Shown here piece by piece: positions 24,268 through 42,300 of a DNA stretch of 64,000 nt (position 1 is its first letter; every line of letters begins with the position of its first letter). Both the position numbers and the translations under genes were made by a program. Origin of the DNA: Chrysomallon squamiferum (lineage: Eukaryota; Mollusca; Gastropoda; Neomphalida; Peltospiridae); the NCBI GenBank assembly GCA_012295275.1, contig CM022671.1, positions 35,637,683 through 35,701,682 of the forward strand, given 5' to 3'. The notes under the pieces are model-generated. The model searched no databases. It was given only the letters and a program-made list of their open reading frames with translations, and was not told where the DNA came from.

Positions 24268-24328
<61 letters not shown>

Positions 24329-24447
24329 GATTAAAATATGATAAAAAAATAACAGAAACATATTAATAAAAAATAATATAAAAGAATGTATACTAATAAT
24401 AACTATAAATAAACATAAATACACACACCCACCCACACACACATATA
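21966..24447. other. AT-rich intergenic region, no gene established
   Basis: Contains a poor (CA)/(TACA)n stretch at about 23700-23880, an AAT repeat at 24272-24327 and scattered short frames without recognisable domains. A minus-strand segment at 22049-22153 has splice-like borders and is discussed as a possible exon of the SH3b gene. Apart from that nothing was recognised. Confidence 0.55.
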
Positions 24448-25198
24448 CAGTGGTACCTCGACTTACGAGTGCCCTAAAATACGAGTTTTCCGAGTTACAA
24501 GCAATAGCTTGGTCGAATTTTTGCTCTGAGTTGCGAGCCAAAATCAGAGTTACAAGCGAGCTTCAGATACGCCGCCGCTAGTTGGCGCAACGAACAACAC
24601 AACATCCAGCCAGCATCCCGCGTCTCATTCGTTTACTTCACATGGTTACCTGGTCGAAGAGGCATGTCTGTTGTCTTGTGTTCGCGTTTTGTGCAGTATT
24701 TTACCAAATTTCATTTTTCTGACCATGGATCGTAAGAAAGTGAATGCAAAAGACAGTGCTGAGAAGAAGAAACGGATGATGTCCATTGACTTAAAACATA
24801 AAATGACTGAAAAACATCTAGTCGACTTGGCTAGGCAGTAGTATTTTTATGTTATGTACCATACTGAAGCAGAAGGAGTCGATAAAGGCTGCAACTCCAG
24901 CCAGTGGCGTTAGAATATTTTGTCTGATTTCCAAGATAAATACACTTTACAAAACCAATTTATTTCTTTACATTCTCTTTTATTATTATTATTTTTTTTT
25001 ATATACAATATTTGTCATTTATAAATACATTTTTCTTATTTAAAAACACGTTACAAAAAAATAAAAAAATAAAAAAATAATAATAAAATGGGGTGGTTTT
25101 TGGGGGCTGGAACGGATTAATGGTAATTCAGTTAATTTCAGTTGGGAAAATTGATTTGGTCACGGAACGAATTATACTCGCAAGTCAAGATACCACTG
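24448..25198 (+). mobile_element. Non-autonomous pogo/Tigger-type DNA transposon
   Basis: The left end reads CAGTGGTACCTCGACTTACG; the right end is its imperfect inverted copy (CGCAAGTCAAGATACCACTG on the + strand). Both ends are flanked by TA, the target duplication of the Tc1/mariner/pogo group. Inside are two pieces of a Tigger/CENP-B-like transposase N terminus. The rest of the transposase is deleted, so the 751-bp copy cannot move itself. The orientation given is that of the transposase remnant. Confidence 0.9.
24725..24930 (+). pseudogene. Tigger transposase N-terminal remnant
   Basis: From the ATG at 24725 a 38-codon frame encodes a Lys-rich start, SAEKKKRMMS, then DLKHKMTEKHLVDLARQ, which matches the start of the Tigger/CENP-B N-terminal helix-turn-helix. 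A stop (TAG) follows. A second piece from about 24860 encodes TILKQKESIKAATPASGV, the segment further along in Tigger transposases. The DDE catalytic domain is missing. Inactive relic. Confidence 0.8.
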
Positions 25199-25266
25199 TA
25201 CTTATAAACGAAAGAATATGCAAAAACAACCCTTAATAAATATAGAAAAACGCACTAAGTCTTAAT

Positions 25267-26344
25267 CTAATTAGAGACAAACTTTTCAAAATTACTCACA
25301 TCATTTTTAACAGTCACTGCATACCACACATCACCGTCAGATTCCACAGACTGACCCGTGGTCATCACACACTCGTTTTTGGCTAGATAGGTCACTCTCT
25401 GGGCTCTCCAGCTGGCTGTAACATTAAAATATAGGTACAGCTTTCAAAACATATATAGATTAGTTAAAATTAACATAAAACTTTCATGTCTGTCTGACTG
25501 TCAAACGGCTCCTTATCACAGATAATGGAGAAGAGTTAAATCCTGATTTCTTCTAAGATGCAAAACATCTTTAAAATTAATCAGGTTTCAAAATGTTGCT
25601 GAATCTAACACAATTTAAAGTATTTGCATGCATCATCGTCATCATCTTTGTTTATTATTATTTTTATTCAATAAACATGGACCAGTTATACTGAACATGT
25701 ATTTTATAATACTGTTAAAATATTTTATGTCAATTGTTTATTGGTAGTAACTGATTATAATGATACACCATTTTTTTTCTTGATATACAGTCTTTATAAT
25801 AGCAACAGACAGGCAGAAAATAACTGCAGATATCCCATCTATCATTCTTAATAATTTTGTATCGTTAATTTCAAATTTTGTCTTCATATATATCGCAGAA
25901 TGGGAAGAAGCGCATTGAACTAAGCAGTCAAGAAGCCATTTTTATATCTCAGATATCTAGATGAGATTCTTATTATCTGGCAACACTCTAAAAATGAATT
26001 TTGGAACTTTCTTGAATTATTAAATCAACAAAATGATAATATAAAACTCAAAGCCACAATATCAGATCAGACGCCAGATTTTTTTGGATGACACAATTTA
26101 CAAAGGTATAAAGTTTAATGTCGGAGTTTACAGAGTTGTCAGAATTCCCGTCTTTTTAGAAATGCTTACTCCTTTGCCATAGTTTGCAACTACAAAAATT
26201 AATAATTATGTATATACACTCACGTGCATTCAAGGCGTCAACAAAGGCTTCAGTAACGCACACGCACGTCCCATAAGGGAGACGTCTGTCTGTCAAAGCG
26301 AAAGTCGCTTGGATTAGAAAGAAAATACCAACTACGGCCAACAT
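25267..26344 (-). CDS. Small secreted protein with an SH3b-like domain (probably partial)
   Basis: Exon 1 (26344-26224) starts at an ATG followed by a clear signal peptide (MLAVVGIFFLIQATFA), then a mature start with GTCVCVTEAFVDALN. It splices (donor GTGAGT, phase 1) to exon 2 beginning at 25415 (acceptor TTACAG), which encodes a segment with YLAKNECV and DGDVWYAVTV. Hydrophobic, Cys and Trp spacing resembles a bacterial-type SH3 (SH3b) fold, usually a cell-wall or ligand binding module. A consensus donor (GTGAGT) follows Asp at 25300, so a further exon to the left is likely; without it the frame stops at 25267, giving 90 aa and lacking the usual final strand. Secreted SH3b modules occur in molluscs, sometimes joined to lysozymes; whether that applies here is inference. 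Confidence 0.55.
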
Positions 26345-26665
26345 GATGCTCGGTGTGTTATCACGCCGTTTATCTGCTTCAAGAGGCTGATACAGGTTTC
26401 TCTTTTACCTTTTATTCGGCTCGTTATCTCACGCGTTTTCAGCTTGGTAAATACAGGCGTTTCGGTATTTAATTTGTACAACGTCATCAAATCAATTATT
26501 ATGTAATTTATTGCACATTTCGGAAACAAACTTTAGATTCAAGTGTCAATGCACTTTCTATTTCCAGACGTGTGAATCAGTCAATAAGAATGTTTAAAAT
26601 AAACTCACCTTTCATTAATTATATTTGTATCTTACTTGGACGTTTGGAATTTAGTCAATCATGAA

Positions 26666-26715
<50 letters not shown>

Positions 26716-28146
26716 GTAGAAACAAAATAACGGCCACTCCTACGGAAAGCATGTTCACGTGATACTTGTGTTCAAACTACATACACTGTTTTTTTAGACA
26801 TAAAATCTCAAGCATGTAACGAGCATGTTCACTGCATTATCAGCACCTGTGTCGTAACAAAAATTTCAGTCAGCTGTTTGAACCGTGCTTCTCTGAAGTG
26901 AAAATTCAGGCAGGTTTCTGAACAGCAGAGGTTTTCAATCTTTTGTCTTGGAGAAAATATTTGATTGAAATTTACTCCTTTCCAGATACCATGGGAGAGA
27001 GCAGTTTCAGTTAATATCTGAGCGAAATGTGCACAATGCTTTAATTGGAGAAAATATAATACAAAATTAAAATTTATGAGGGTCGGGTAAGGATGGTTAT
27101 CATTCTTTAAATGGCCTTCTATACAAGTATTATTTATAATTTTTGCATCCGCCATTAATATATTTTGCTCGTGTATCTGTTGGTGACCACCACCCAGTGA
27201 ATAACCCAGGAGTACGCTTATATCCACAGTTTAAAATCCTCTGCCCTGGAGAGACCAGATGCATTGGCTGTACGCTAAGTACATTGTTTGCATTAGTGTA
27301 TTAGAAAGTTATGGTTATCGCACAAGGGTCATTCAACTTCATTCTCAACCCGATAGAAATAAAGAAACGTTTTCTATACATCTATCTTTTTATAGTTTCA
27401 GTGAAACCAAAATATTCAATTAATTAAATCTATTACTTTTTAAATTATTACAGTTAAACACAGGAAATCGAAATCATAGTGCAAACAGATAAATATATTT
27501 GTGTATATCCAACTGATTGTTTTAAATGTTTTTGAAAACCAGTGCTACCTAACAGGAATATAGTATCGTGTCAATGTTGATTTGTGAATTCTTCCATTTT
27601 CCTGTAGTTTTTGACACTTTACAAAATTATACTTGTTTATACTTTTATATAATATCACACAGGCACACACGTACAAAGATGGTTAACTCATTCTAATTTA
27701 TAAAACATTTGGCAGAATTTTCTTTACATTAAATAATAAATTCCAAATCATTTATCATTTCAACGCTACATAATAATAAACTTTTTGGTTTTTCTCTTAC
27801 TCTAAATGGGGTTCAATTCACGCATGCTCTGTATGACATTTCCTAAATCAAATCGGCTCCCCTCTAGTAAAACTGTGTAAAAACGACCCACCCATTCTCA
27901 ACAAGTGGATGTTTGCTCGAAAACAGACATGTTAAGTGTCAAAACAATGCTATCGACCTTACCACGCGAATGACGCTATTCATCACAGATAAATGAATTT
28001 ACTACGTCACAGACCTTATCGTGTGACTAATCCAAAACTCACTGGAAATAAAATTCTGATTAAAACAGAAGACAGATTATTGACATGTAGTTTATATAAT
28101 AAATAGTATTAAACGTTTAAACAACATTTAATTAACAATAACATTT

Positions 28147-28189
<43 letters not shown>

Positions 28190-28419
28190 CCAACCATCAT
28201 TATTATCAAAGACCAAAACTATAATCCGCTAAAAATAATTTGAGAAATAAAAATGATTTTGTTTTAAGTTCGTGCACAATTGTATTTTTATTATTTTTTG
28301 TGTTCCAAGTTAAGAAACACAAACATGATTTCATTAAATAAAAGACTATATGTATATATTAAATTATTCTGTAAGCGTAATATTTAAAAACATAAATTTT
28401 GATTCATTTGATAAAAGGT

Positions 28420-28467
<48 letters not shown>

Positions 28468-29895
28468 TAGATGTCAGTGGAATACAGAGATTGTCAAAAA
28501 TAATTAATCTCGACTTGTAATAATAACAGTAACTTGCAACATTATATATTTTATAAATCATTAAAAATCCTTATATACTTCTGTTATCATTAATACAACA
28601 AAACATGCACTCTATTGTAAGCCAACTGACCGAGGTTAAATTGAATATCCCTGTTAAAAAAATTTAAAAGTGTAATATCGATGTTATTTTCGTTTCTCTT
28701 GTATTCTAGTAATCAGTCGAATATTAGTAATCTAACGTTAAATAACTGTTTTTGTTTGGTAGTTGTTTTGTTTGTTTTTCTTAGTATTTATCGTGGAATT
28801 ACTCTGTATATGTATGGTTTTAAGCATCTTCAAAAATTAAATTTAGTTTTAACAAAATGGAGGAATAAACGGAACACAGAAGAATAAAACTCAACATCTA
28901 ACAACGCTGTGCTAAAAAGTCATCCGTTCTGTTAGAGATGCCAAACCTTACAAGTAAATCGTTTAATTTTGTGTGTGTATGTATGTGTGTGTTTTATATG
29001 TTTTTATTATGCTATTTTCCCCATTTATTACCACTGATATATTTTACGTAATTTTACAATAGAAAATAGATTATATTAATAATAATAGCAAAAGGTTGAC
29101 AGTCAAAAATAGTATGGGGACTTTACTTTTACTTTTTAATAAAAAGTGTTCTTTTTTTTTTTTTTTTTTTCTCTTTTTAGTTTATTTTTGGAAATATTAA
29201 CGCTTTTTTATAAACCATTTTACTGAAAAGATTATAAATTAAATAATTTTTTCTTTATTAGTATGTTTTAATAAGAGAAAGTTGTATTTGTTTTTATTAT
29301 TATTAATATTAAATAGTAAATTAGATATTATGTTCTTTTAAATGGAATTAATAAATACATTACTATTCTAGTTATTTTTTTTTTTTTTTATGTTAATTAA
29401 GTTTCACGTGTTTCTTCTTTTGGTTTCATCATTTTTTTAATGCTGACCACTATTGTTGATGCAAATGAAATTATTGTTATTGATACAAAACATTTTCTAT
29501 TTATTTATTTATTTATTTATTTAAATATCATATTAAATTAAAGGTATATTACAACCAATATTAGTTATCATTACAGTTAATAAAAAAACATTGTTAGTAG
29601 TGAAACCTCCTGTTAAAATTTCAATAAAATTATTTTATATAAAACTGATCGATATCAAAATTAATGTATTAAATGTAATCCAGAATTATGTTGTTGTTGT
29701 TGTTGTTGTTGTTAAATATCTAACCATAATTTTTATAATTGTGTATCAGATTCTGAATATCAGGTGCCGTCCACTCCAATATAGATACTTATCAGGAATA
29801 AGTTTAAATCTTACCAAACTTGATAAAGTTACTGATAAATGAACTTTTCATTAGTTGTAATATTATTTGGAGAATGGTTCTTTCATGTTCTCTTA
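26345..29895. other. Intergenic region, no gene recognised
   Basis: Holds a 40-base poly-A run at about 26670-26711, (AC)n at 28149-28187, AAT repeats at 28424-28465, poly-T runs and (ATTT)n at about 29500-29520. The longest open frame (26829-27227, minus, 132 codons) has no domain, no compositional signature of coding DNA and no obvious splice context. Confidence 0.55.
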
Positions 29896-29901
29896 GCCCT
29901 G

Positions 29902-30119
29902 TCAGGAAGTAAGATCTGATTGGTCATGGCAGCCCGATGATAGGGCTTTGAAAGCGCAGACTTGTTTATATTCAACTTCGCTAAGTCTGGCTTTGAAGCA
30001 TTTTGGATTATGGAACTGATTTGATGAACGATAGGGTTTGTGAGCATTAGCACGTACTTCCGTTTTTATCCCGTCAGTCGTGTCGTGGCATGGTTGGTTT
30101 GTTTATGTTTGCCAACGAT
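29902..30119 (+). promoter_or_regulatory. Probable GMPPB promoter and 5' untranslated exon
   Basis: An ETS-like core (CAGGAAGT, 29903-29910) and an inverted CCAAT box (ATTGG, 29919-29923) lie in a short G+C-richer stretch; another ETS core on the minus strand (ACTTCCG, 30055-30061) lies nearer the gene. A consensus donor (ACGAT/GTAAGT, intron from 30120) matches the acceptor at 30775, which precedes the GMPPB start codon by 11 nt. This predicts a non-coding first exon ending at 30119. The transcription start is not mapped. Confidence 0.55.
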
Positions 30120-30562
30120 GTAAGTTTTATACCGGTTTGTAATTACGAAATGATTTTAGATTATCTGAACATATTAGATAAGAAAAATAATTTGGGTACT
30201 GAAATTAATTCTTAGTAGTGTTTTGTTTTTTTTGGTAAGAAATTGTTAAGAGATAAAAATTGAAGCTAAATAGTTTTGACAGATATTAATTATAATGTTA
30301 GAGATTCATAAATGATAAACTGATCACACGTTTCACAGTAGTCGATACTAAGTACAGTAGCAGCCGACACAGATAGCGAATTGCATCATCTGATACATAA
30401 CTAAAATATATAATTAATTTTCATTAATATTTATATTCATAATATTGTGAGTTATTTCTAATAACAAATAAAATGTTATAATATTATTACTATTATCATT
30501 ATGAACTTCAATCTTTCTGATTTTTAGTGCATTTTCCCTTCTTTTTTTACTTTTGGTAAGTT

Positions 30563-30593
<31 letters not shown>

Positions 30594-30613
30594 TTGAAAT
30601 AAAAATAAAATCT

Positions 30614-30646
<33 letters not shown>

Positions 30647-30750
30647 TAAAAGAAATATTTATTTTGTTTTCTTGATAAAGATATAATATGTAACTTCATG
30701 TTTTTTTTTTTTTTTTTTTTTTTCTTTTTTTTTTTTCTGTTATTACCTAA

Positions 30751-35829
<5,079 letters not shown>

Positions 35830-35868
35830 CAAACAAGTGCCTGCACCGATAGGTCACACTGCATTCTC

Positions 35869-35874
35869 AATAAA
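35869..35874 (+). terminator. Polyadenylation signal of GMPPB
   Basis: The first canonical AATAAA lies 40 nt after the GMPPB stop codon. Other AATAAA hexamers occur further downstream in AT-rich DNA, so longer 3' UTRs are possible. Confidence 0.6.
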
Positions 35875-38800
35875 GTGATGAACATTCTACATTGAGACCA
35901 GGCTATAGTTTCAAAAGCTGTAACCAGATTTTACATGATAAAGTAACTGTGGTATAAAAATAACGATCAAACTTTGGTTTTATCAGAAATCAATATGCAT
36001 AATGTCAAAAATATCAAACACCTAATTTTTATAAACTGTTTCATTTTAACAGTGAAAGGTCTAATTTAAAAGGTTTCTGAAAATAAAATATGATACTAGT
36101 GACCAACAACAATACATCAAATAAAACTTTCAAAAATAGTTAAATGTATTTATAATATCACTGAACTAAGGTTGTTGATATTTTTGACAAAGGAATTGTG
36201 CAATTATTAAATTGATTGAGTTGATATGCATTCCTCACTATATTTGTTTCTTCAAACAATTAGCCAAAAGTTAATTAAAACCAAAATTTGAAAAGATTCA
36301 TTTTCATTTTTCTTTTTAAAAATGTTCTATGCATATTTGTGTATATGTGAATACAATTCTTTCTGTTAATTGTATAGATCTGTTTTTATTTAAAATAAGT
36401 TGTTGTTTAGTAACTAAATAGCATTTAGCAGTTTTGTAAATAAATTATTTCAATAAACATGTCAATATTTATATAGAAATTTAAAAAAAGTTTAATTTCA
36501 CTGGAATACCTGTTGAAAATTTTTGGCAAATTTTTTTTTTTTTTTTTTTTTTTGTGGGCTTTGCAAAGGCTTTTAATTGCTATATTATATTGGTTTGAAT
36601 TTTCCCGAAAATGTGTGGATCTTAATAGAGAATATGTGTAGTTATATTTTAACTTTATTTGTAATATTAATACAGATGCTTTATTAATAAAGTTGTTTAC
36701 TTGGCTGGTTAAAGAGACTGTATACAAATTCCATTTAACTTGTGATGCAGTGGTAAGATGTGATACTGACTTCTTCAAAATTTAGGAGCAAGATAGACAT
36801 AGTTTAACCTTTATGGAACTCTATAAATATGTGGGAATTAAACTGTTTTTTTTTTTTTTGGGGGTGGGGGTCCCTCCTACATAATCCAAACCAAGTAGAT
36901 ATAATAGTCAGTATTTAATAGTACTTAATTAACAGACGCTTTAACAGATTTAATATAAAACAGATCTTTGTTGAACCTGGCATGAGATGAACAATAATTA
37001 CAACTTTTTAAACAGAAAATATCTGTATAAACAAAACTAAAAGTTACATTTGAAAATATTTATTGTCAAATAATATATCCTTGATGTTAGTCATGTTTCT
37101 TGTTGTTGAAGTTTTGTCCAGACAACTTACATTATGCAGAGGTCATATTTGTTTTTTAATGTTACTCTTTGCAATAACACTTTAATGAAATGTTCAACAA
37201 GCAATAGAGGCAGCAATATTTCACTTTGAAAATTGTTTTCCATTCATGTTGTTGAATGGTGGTTGTGTCATTGCTTATTTTTGTCTTTTATGTTCTTATT
37301 ATTTTTTTAATATTAATTGCTTCCACCTGAAGGATTAAACAAATATTTTTTAATTTTTAATAATAAAACTTTTTGAATGAAATGTAATGTTGAAATAAAT
37401 TTTCACGTTTGTTTCTTAAAAACTGCATCCAACATTCATGATGAATTTCAAAAAAAAAAAAAAAAATAACCATTACAAAGTATTCAGTTCTTGATACCAT
37501 CTGTTTTTAGAGATGTATTAGCTTTAATTATATCATCATCTCAAAAATTATTTTCATTTCATTAATTCCATTACTGTCTGAATATGTCCAGTAGTGAGAT
37601 ACATTGAGAGTATTTTGGCATTCAGTTCTTTACTGGAAGCATGAAAATTGTCATGTTACTTTTTAAAAAATGCCTTCATTCTTTTATTTTATAATCTTTT
37701 TTTTCCCTTTGTTTTTAAATGTGTGTATGTGTATGTGTATGTATATATTGTATTTTTGTAAATACTGAACTGATGATATCTAATCACACAAAAATGACTT
37801 GTATAAATGAGATGCAGCAGTTTGTGATATTGTATGGGTTCTTTAACAGATTTTTGTTATTGAAATTAACTTTGTCTTGAGTTTAATTTTAATAACCAAA
37901 GTTTTATATATATATATATATATAAAAAAAAAAAAATTTTAAATAAATTATACAACAATATTCCTCATTTTTACTTATTGCTCATATATAAAGTAATAAA
38001 GGAATGAACTCACTATTATTTATAATCAGACATTTTATTGTTTTAATAAATATGAAGACCAGATATTGAATCTATTTTATTTTTAATTTACCCAATCTTT
38101 TCAACGTAACATTTTATGTATGAACTTAGTAAGAATATTAGACATTTTGGATATTTAATTTTCAGATTAATGAGATAATGATTTTTGTTTATGCTTCCAT
38201 AAAATTGTACTCCTGATAATAATACACTTCTAACTTCAGCTTTATATTTGTAATAAATAATTCACATAAAATTTTTAGTAACTAGTTACAGTGCAATTAC
38301 AACTGAATATCATTAGCATTGCTAATTTAGTTATTTATTTTTTGAATTCATCTTCTTAACTTTAAACTGGACATTTTTAAATTAGTTCTGTATACATAAA
38401 GTATATTTTTTATACATATATTTATTTTCACAGTCTGTGTATATATGTGGGATTCACAATAAATGAAAAATGAAAAATTTTGACTTATATTTTAGTTTAT
38501 TATTTCCATATATTTTACAAATTGTTGATGAAACTATGTGCTGTTTTTTCTTCAAAGGGATTTTAAGAGATTTAAAAAAGAAATTTCATCCTTAATTAAT
38601 AATTTACAAACACAGCCAGTAACAGATCACCTTTTGTTTGACTTCAGCTGCAAGTCACAATTTTCATCATTAAAAAAAAAAATAATTGGACTTTTGCAGT
38701 GATAAATATGGCAATTATTTTGAAATAAATTATCTGTAATTTTTTTTCATTACTAATGTTATGTGCTTTGAATATGAAATTAATGTGATAAACATGATTT

Positions 38801-39326
38801 AGTGTACATTTATTTTATAAGACATTTTTCCTTACATTTTTTTTTTTTACAATTTAAAGAAAAAAAAAAAATCGTTGTCCTAATACAACAGCAAACATAA
38901 TAAACATTGATTTTTATTACAAGTGTAATGTAATCTTTAGCTAACCTAGCCTTTCCGTGAACATAGCTTGTTCAAAATTTATCAAGGCTTAAGAATGCAG
39001 AAACTAACACAGTACTTAATTGCTATAAACCATAAACACACATCTGTTTCTGAAACACAGGGATTAGTCATGCTGACTAATAATCAGATAACACGCTTTT
39101 ATTGAATACCACGTTTCTGTAACATATCTGCCTTTACACTGATTTAATGACATTAATTTCTTGATTTACTATATCTGTGAATGCTGAAATTCCTAGGTTT
39201 GTTTACTATGAACGCATACTTTTGAAATGTTTACCTGTTAAAATGAATGACGTCGTCTCTGATGAAGTATCGTAGAAGAGATTAAGAATACAACACATTT
39301 TTGTACAAAGATAAAGTGTAACAGTG
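35875..39326. other. AT-rich region between convergent GMPPB and GNL3
   Basis: The two genes converge on this stretch. It holds poly-T runs (about 36533-36553, 36847-36859), poly-A runs, short AT repeats (about 37907-37923) and many AATAAA-type hexamers, and may include extended 3' UTRs of GMPPB. No coding exon, RNA gene or transposon end was recognised. Confidence 0.55.
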
Positions 39327-39332
39327 TTTATT
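39327..39332 (-). terminator. Polyadenylation signal of GNL3
   Basis: TTTATT on the + strand is AATAAA on the coding strand, 26 nt after the GNL3 stop codon. Confidence 0.6.
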
Positions 39333-39357
39333 GACTTTGTGAGGTCTTTTGACATTC

Positions 39358-42300
39358 TCAAGTGAAATCTGTTTCAAAACTGTAATCATCATTGGCACTG
39401 CTGGGTTTAAACGCATTTATCAGAGCATCGGAGAGATGCGAAGCAACAGCATCTTAAAAAAAATATATATTTTAAAAATTACGAATTTTTTAAAAGTATA
39501 ATAAAAGAAATGCAACTATTACCTCAAAATTTTGGCAAATGGAAATACAGTTTTTGTTTTTTTGGCATATGTTTAAGTAAATTCATAGCTATTTTTCTTC
39601 AAAATACTAAACTGTCAAAATTGTTCACACTTGTTAAGTACAAATAGCCATTTATAAAAGTCACTGCATTAATGATTTCATGTTATCCTGAAAAAGGATA
39701 AATTAATCAAGCAAATATAAAATGATAAAAATGTAAATACCTGCTCTTTTTCTTTCGTTTTTTCATCTTCTTAAACTGCTGTTTTCTTTCTTTGTTTAGC
39801 TGAAGAATGTCAGTCACTTTGTCATTGGTAACCTTTGACACTTTGTCCTTCTTACTTTGAAGACTTTTTGCAGAACTGATGGCCGAAGCTGATCTTGTAG
39901 TTGGTAAAGAAATTGTCATTTCTTTTGGCTGTGACAAGACATTGAGAATAAAATACTATTTAGTTGTGTGATTTAAATATTTAATAAGCTGCTGTAATTA
40001 ATTAAGTGATAATAACTGTGACAAATTAAGTTTTGAAATGTAGTACCTAAATGTTTCTTAAGAATATTATATTTTAAATAAGAATGTAAAATATTCAATT
40101 CCGATTTAAAGTGATGCTAAAAAAACCCCACCAAAATAGCAAAAACAATTAACTAAAAATATGTACATACCCACCTGCAAAATATAATGCAAAAAGAAAA
40201 CATCAATTCTGTAATAATTCAAAACTAAAATGGATATAATAATTACCAAACTCTCATTGCCAGAATTCTCTTCCATATCTTCCTCATCTTCCATGTCTTC
40301 ATCTACATCCTCTTCCTCCTCTTCAACATCATCTTCAATACTAGTTTCTACAGGCAGATCAGACTCATCTACAACAACACTCAGTGGACCCATTGATTCC
40401 ACCAGTATGTGATCAGCTGTTTTTGGTTTTAAATCTGAACAGAAATCACATTTACTTAATGAATAATTAACATGAAATTAGTTCCTTACTTCATTATAAT
40501 ACATATTTAACCCAAATAACTTTCTAAAAATTATTTTTAAGCACACATAAAAACAATGTAATATTTTATGAAGGTTCTATACAAAAACACAAATAATTAT
40601 ACATTTTTTAAAATATTTTAATACAAATTTATATTTTAAAAGAAATTCAGACCAACTCAAAAAACGATAAAATAATAAAATATTCTTATAATAATCTTAC
40701 AATACCAATTCTTTTACACACACACACACACACACACACAGATGGATAGATGCAGTATTTAATATTTTTATGATTCTTAAACAACTGTTATTTCTTGTAT
40801 TTTTGTCAGTACTTACTTTGTAAACAAGCTGTTTCATCGTCTTTGATCAAATCCAGGTTAAAAGATTTTCCCATTTCCGAGACAATTTCTGCACTGATGT
40901 GTGAAGGTAAACTGTTTTGCTCTGGTGGATGTGTGAAATATGTTATTCTACCACTGAAAAAACAACAACAACATAAAATATTTTTATTTTAAAACTCATC
41001 TTCAAATAATAAAAAGAAAATACGAAAATAATTTCAGAGAAATAAAGCACATATGTTTTATGACAATTCATTTCATGATAATTATTTCTGCAAGCCTTTT
41101 ATACTATAACTAAACACAAAACAAATTGTTTAGATAAATGCAATTATTTAAGAAATAAAAAATAATAAAAATGTGAAATTTAAAAAATGTATTGTTTTTA
41201 CCTCATCCAGTCATTGAGCACCATTCTGGCAGCTTTGTTTACATCAGGGATCCCTCCTTTCTTTAGTTTTCCCAGTCTTGTAGCAAGCAACGAAAGAAAT
41301 TCATGTATGTCTTTGTAATCAGCCACATTATAATGTAGCATCATCTGCAAGTAGGAAACATGTTTACATTGTCAACTGGACAAACAGAACTTTCATTAAT
41401 GGGAACAGTAAACAGCTTAAATCAATTGTTTCCTAAATTCAGGACTAACTGTTGCTGATAACAATGAAGTGAAGGTTTGTGAAGGCTGACATTTTTCATA
41501 TTTCAAACAGAAATCTCAATATACAAATTAAGACACTGGAGGACATTCTTGATTTTAGTTAAGTTAGGTTCTTTTGTAGCATTTTTTTTTAATTTTGTTT
41601 TTTAATTTTTATTAAAAAAAAAATAACACCACATTTTGATATTATAAATAAAATAAAATTACTCGCAATGCACTGAAAACTGTTCAGATCATTCTCTAAA
41701 CAATCTTTTTATTTTTTAATAATTAACAAAAATTAAAAATAAAATAAAGTAAAAACAAATTAAAAAAATAAAATAAATGTTTTCACTACCTGTTGTTTAT
41801 TGCAACGTTTTAAAATGGCTTCTACTGGTTCAGCTGGATCTGCAACTGTTTCGAGCTGTTATTAAAATAAAATTATTTTTTATTTTCTAAAATTTTATTA
41901 ACATTATTTCTTTTGTAAAATTTGGTTAATTAAAGTACAATGCCAACAATAAAATACCACACTGATTATATCTAATTTCTCCATTGGTTTTTATATTTTT
42001 ATTTTTTTTAAATTTAATATTATCTTAATATTTAATCTGATTATAAATTTATCATTACTGTGAGTAGTGAGATTTACATTAACAGTTCCACAAAATTATT
42101 TCTATGTTTACTTTCTAATTAAATTAGTAAACTATTCAGTAAAAATTAATAAAAATATTTATAAAACAACAATTAAAATATATATTTTTTTTTAAATAAA
42201 ATGTATGAAATAATAATAATTTAAAAAATCATTAACTATGAAATTTATAATCTAACAGATTGCATCTTTATTAGCTTGATAATGTATATATAAAATTAGA

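Noticed and set aside
26829-27227. Minus-strand frame of 132 codons
   Set aside because: Longest intergenic frame, but its product matches no family I recognise and neither end has a plausible promoter or splice signal.
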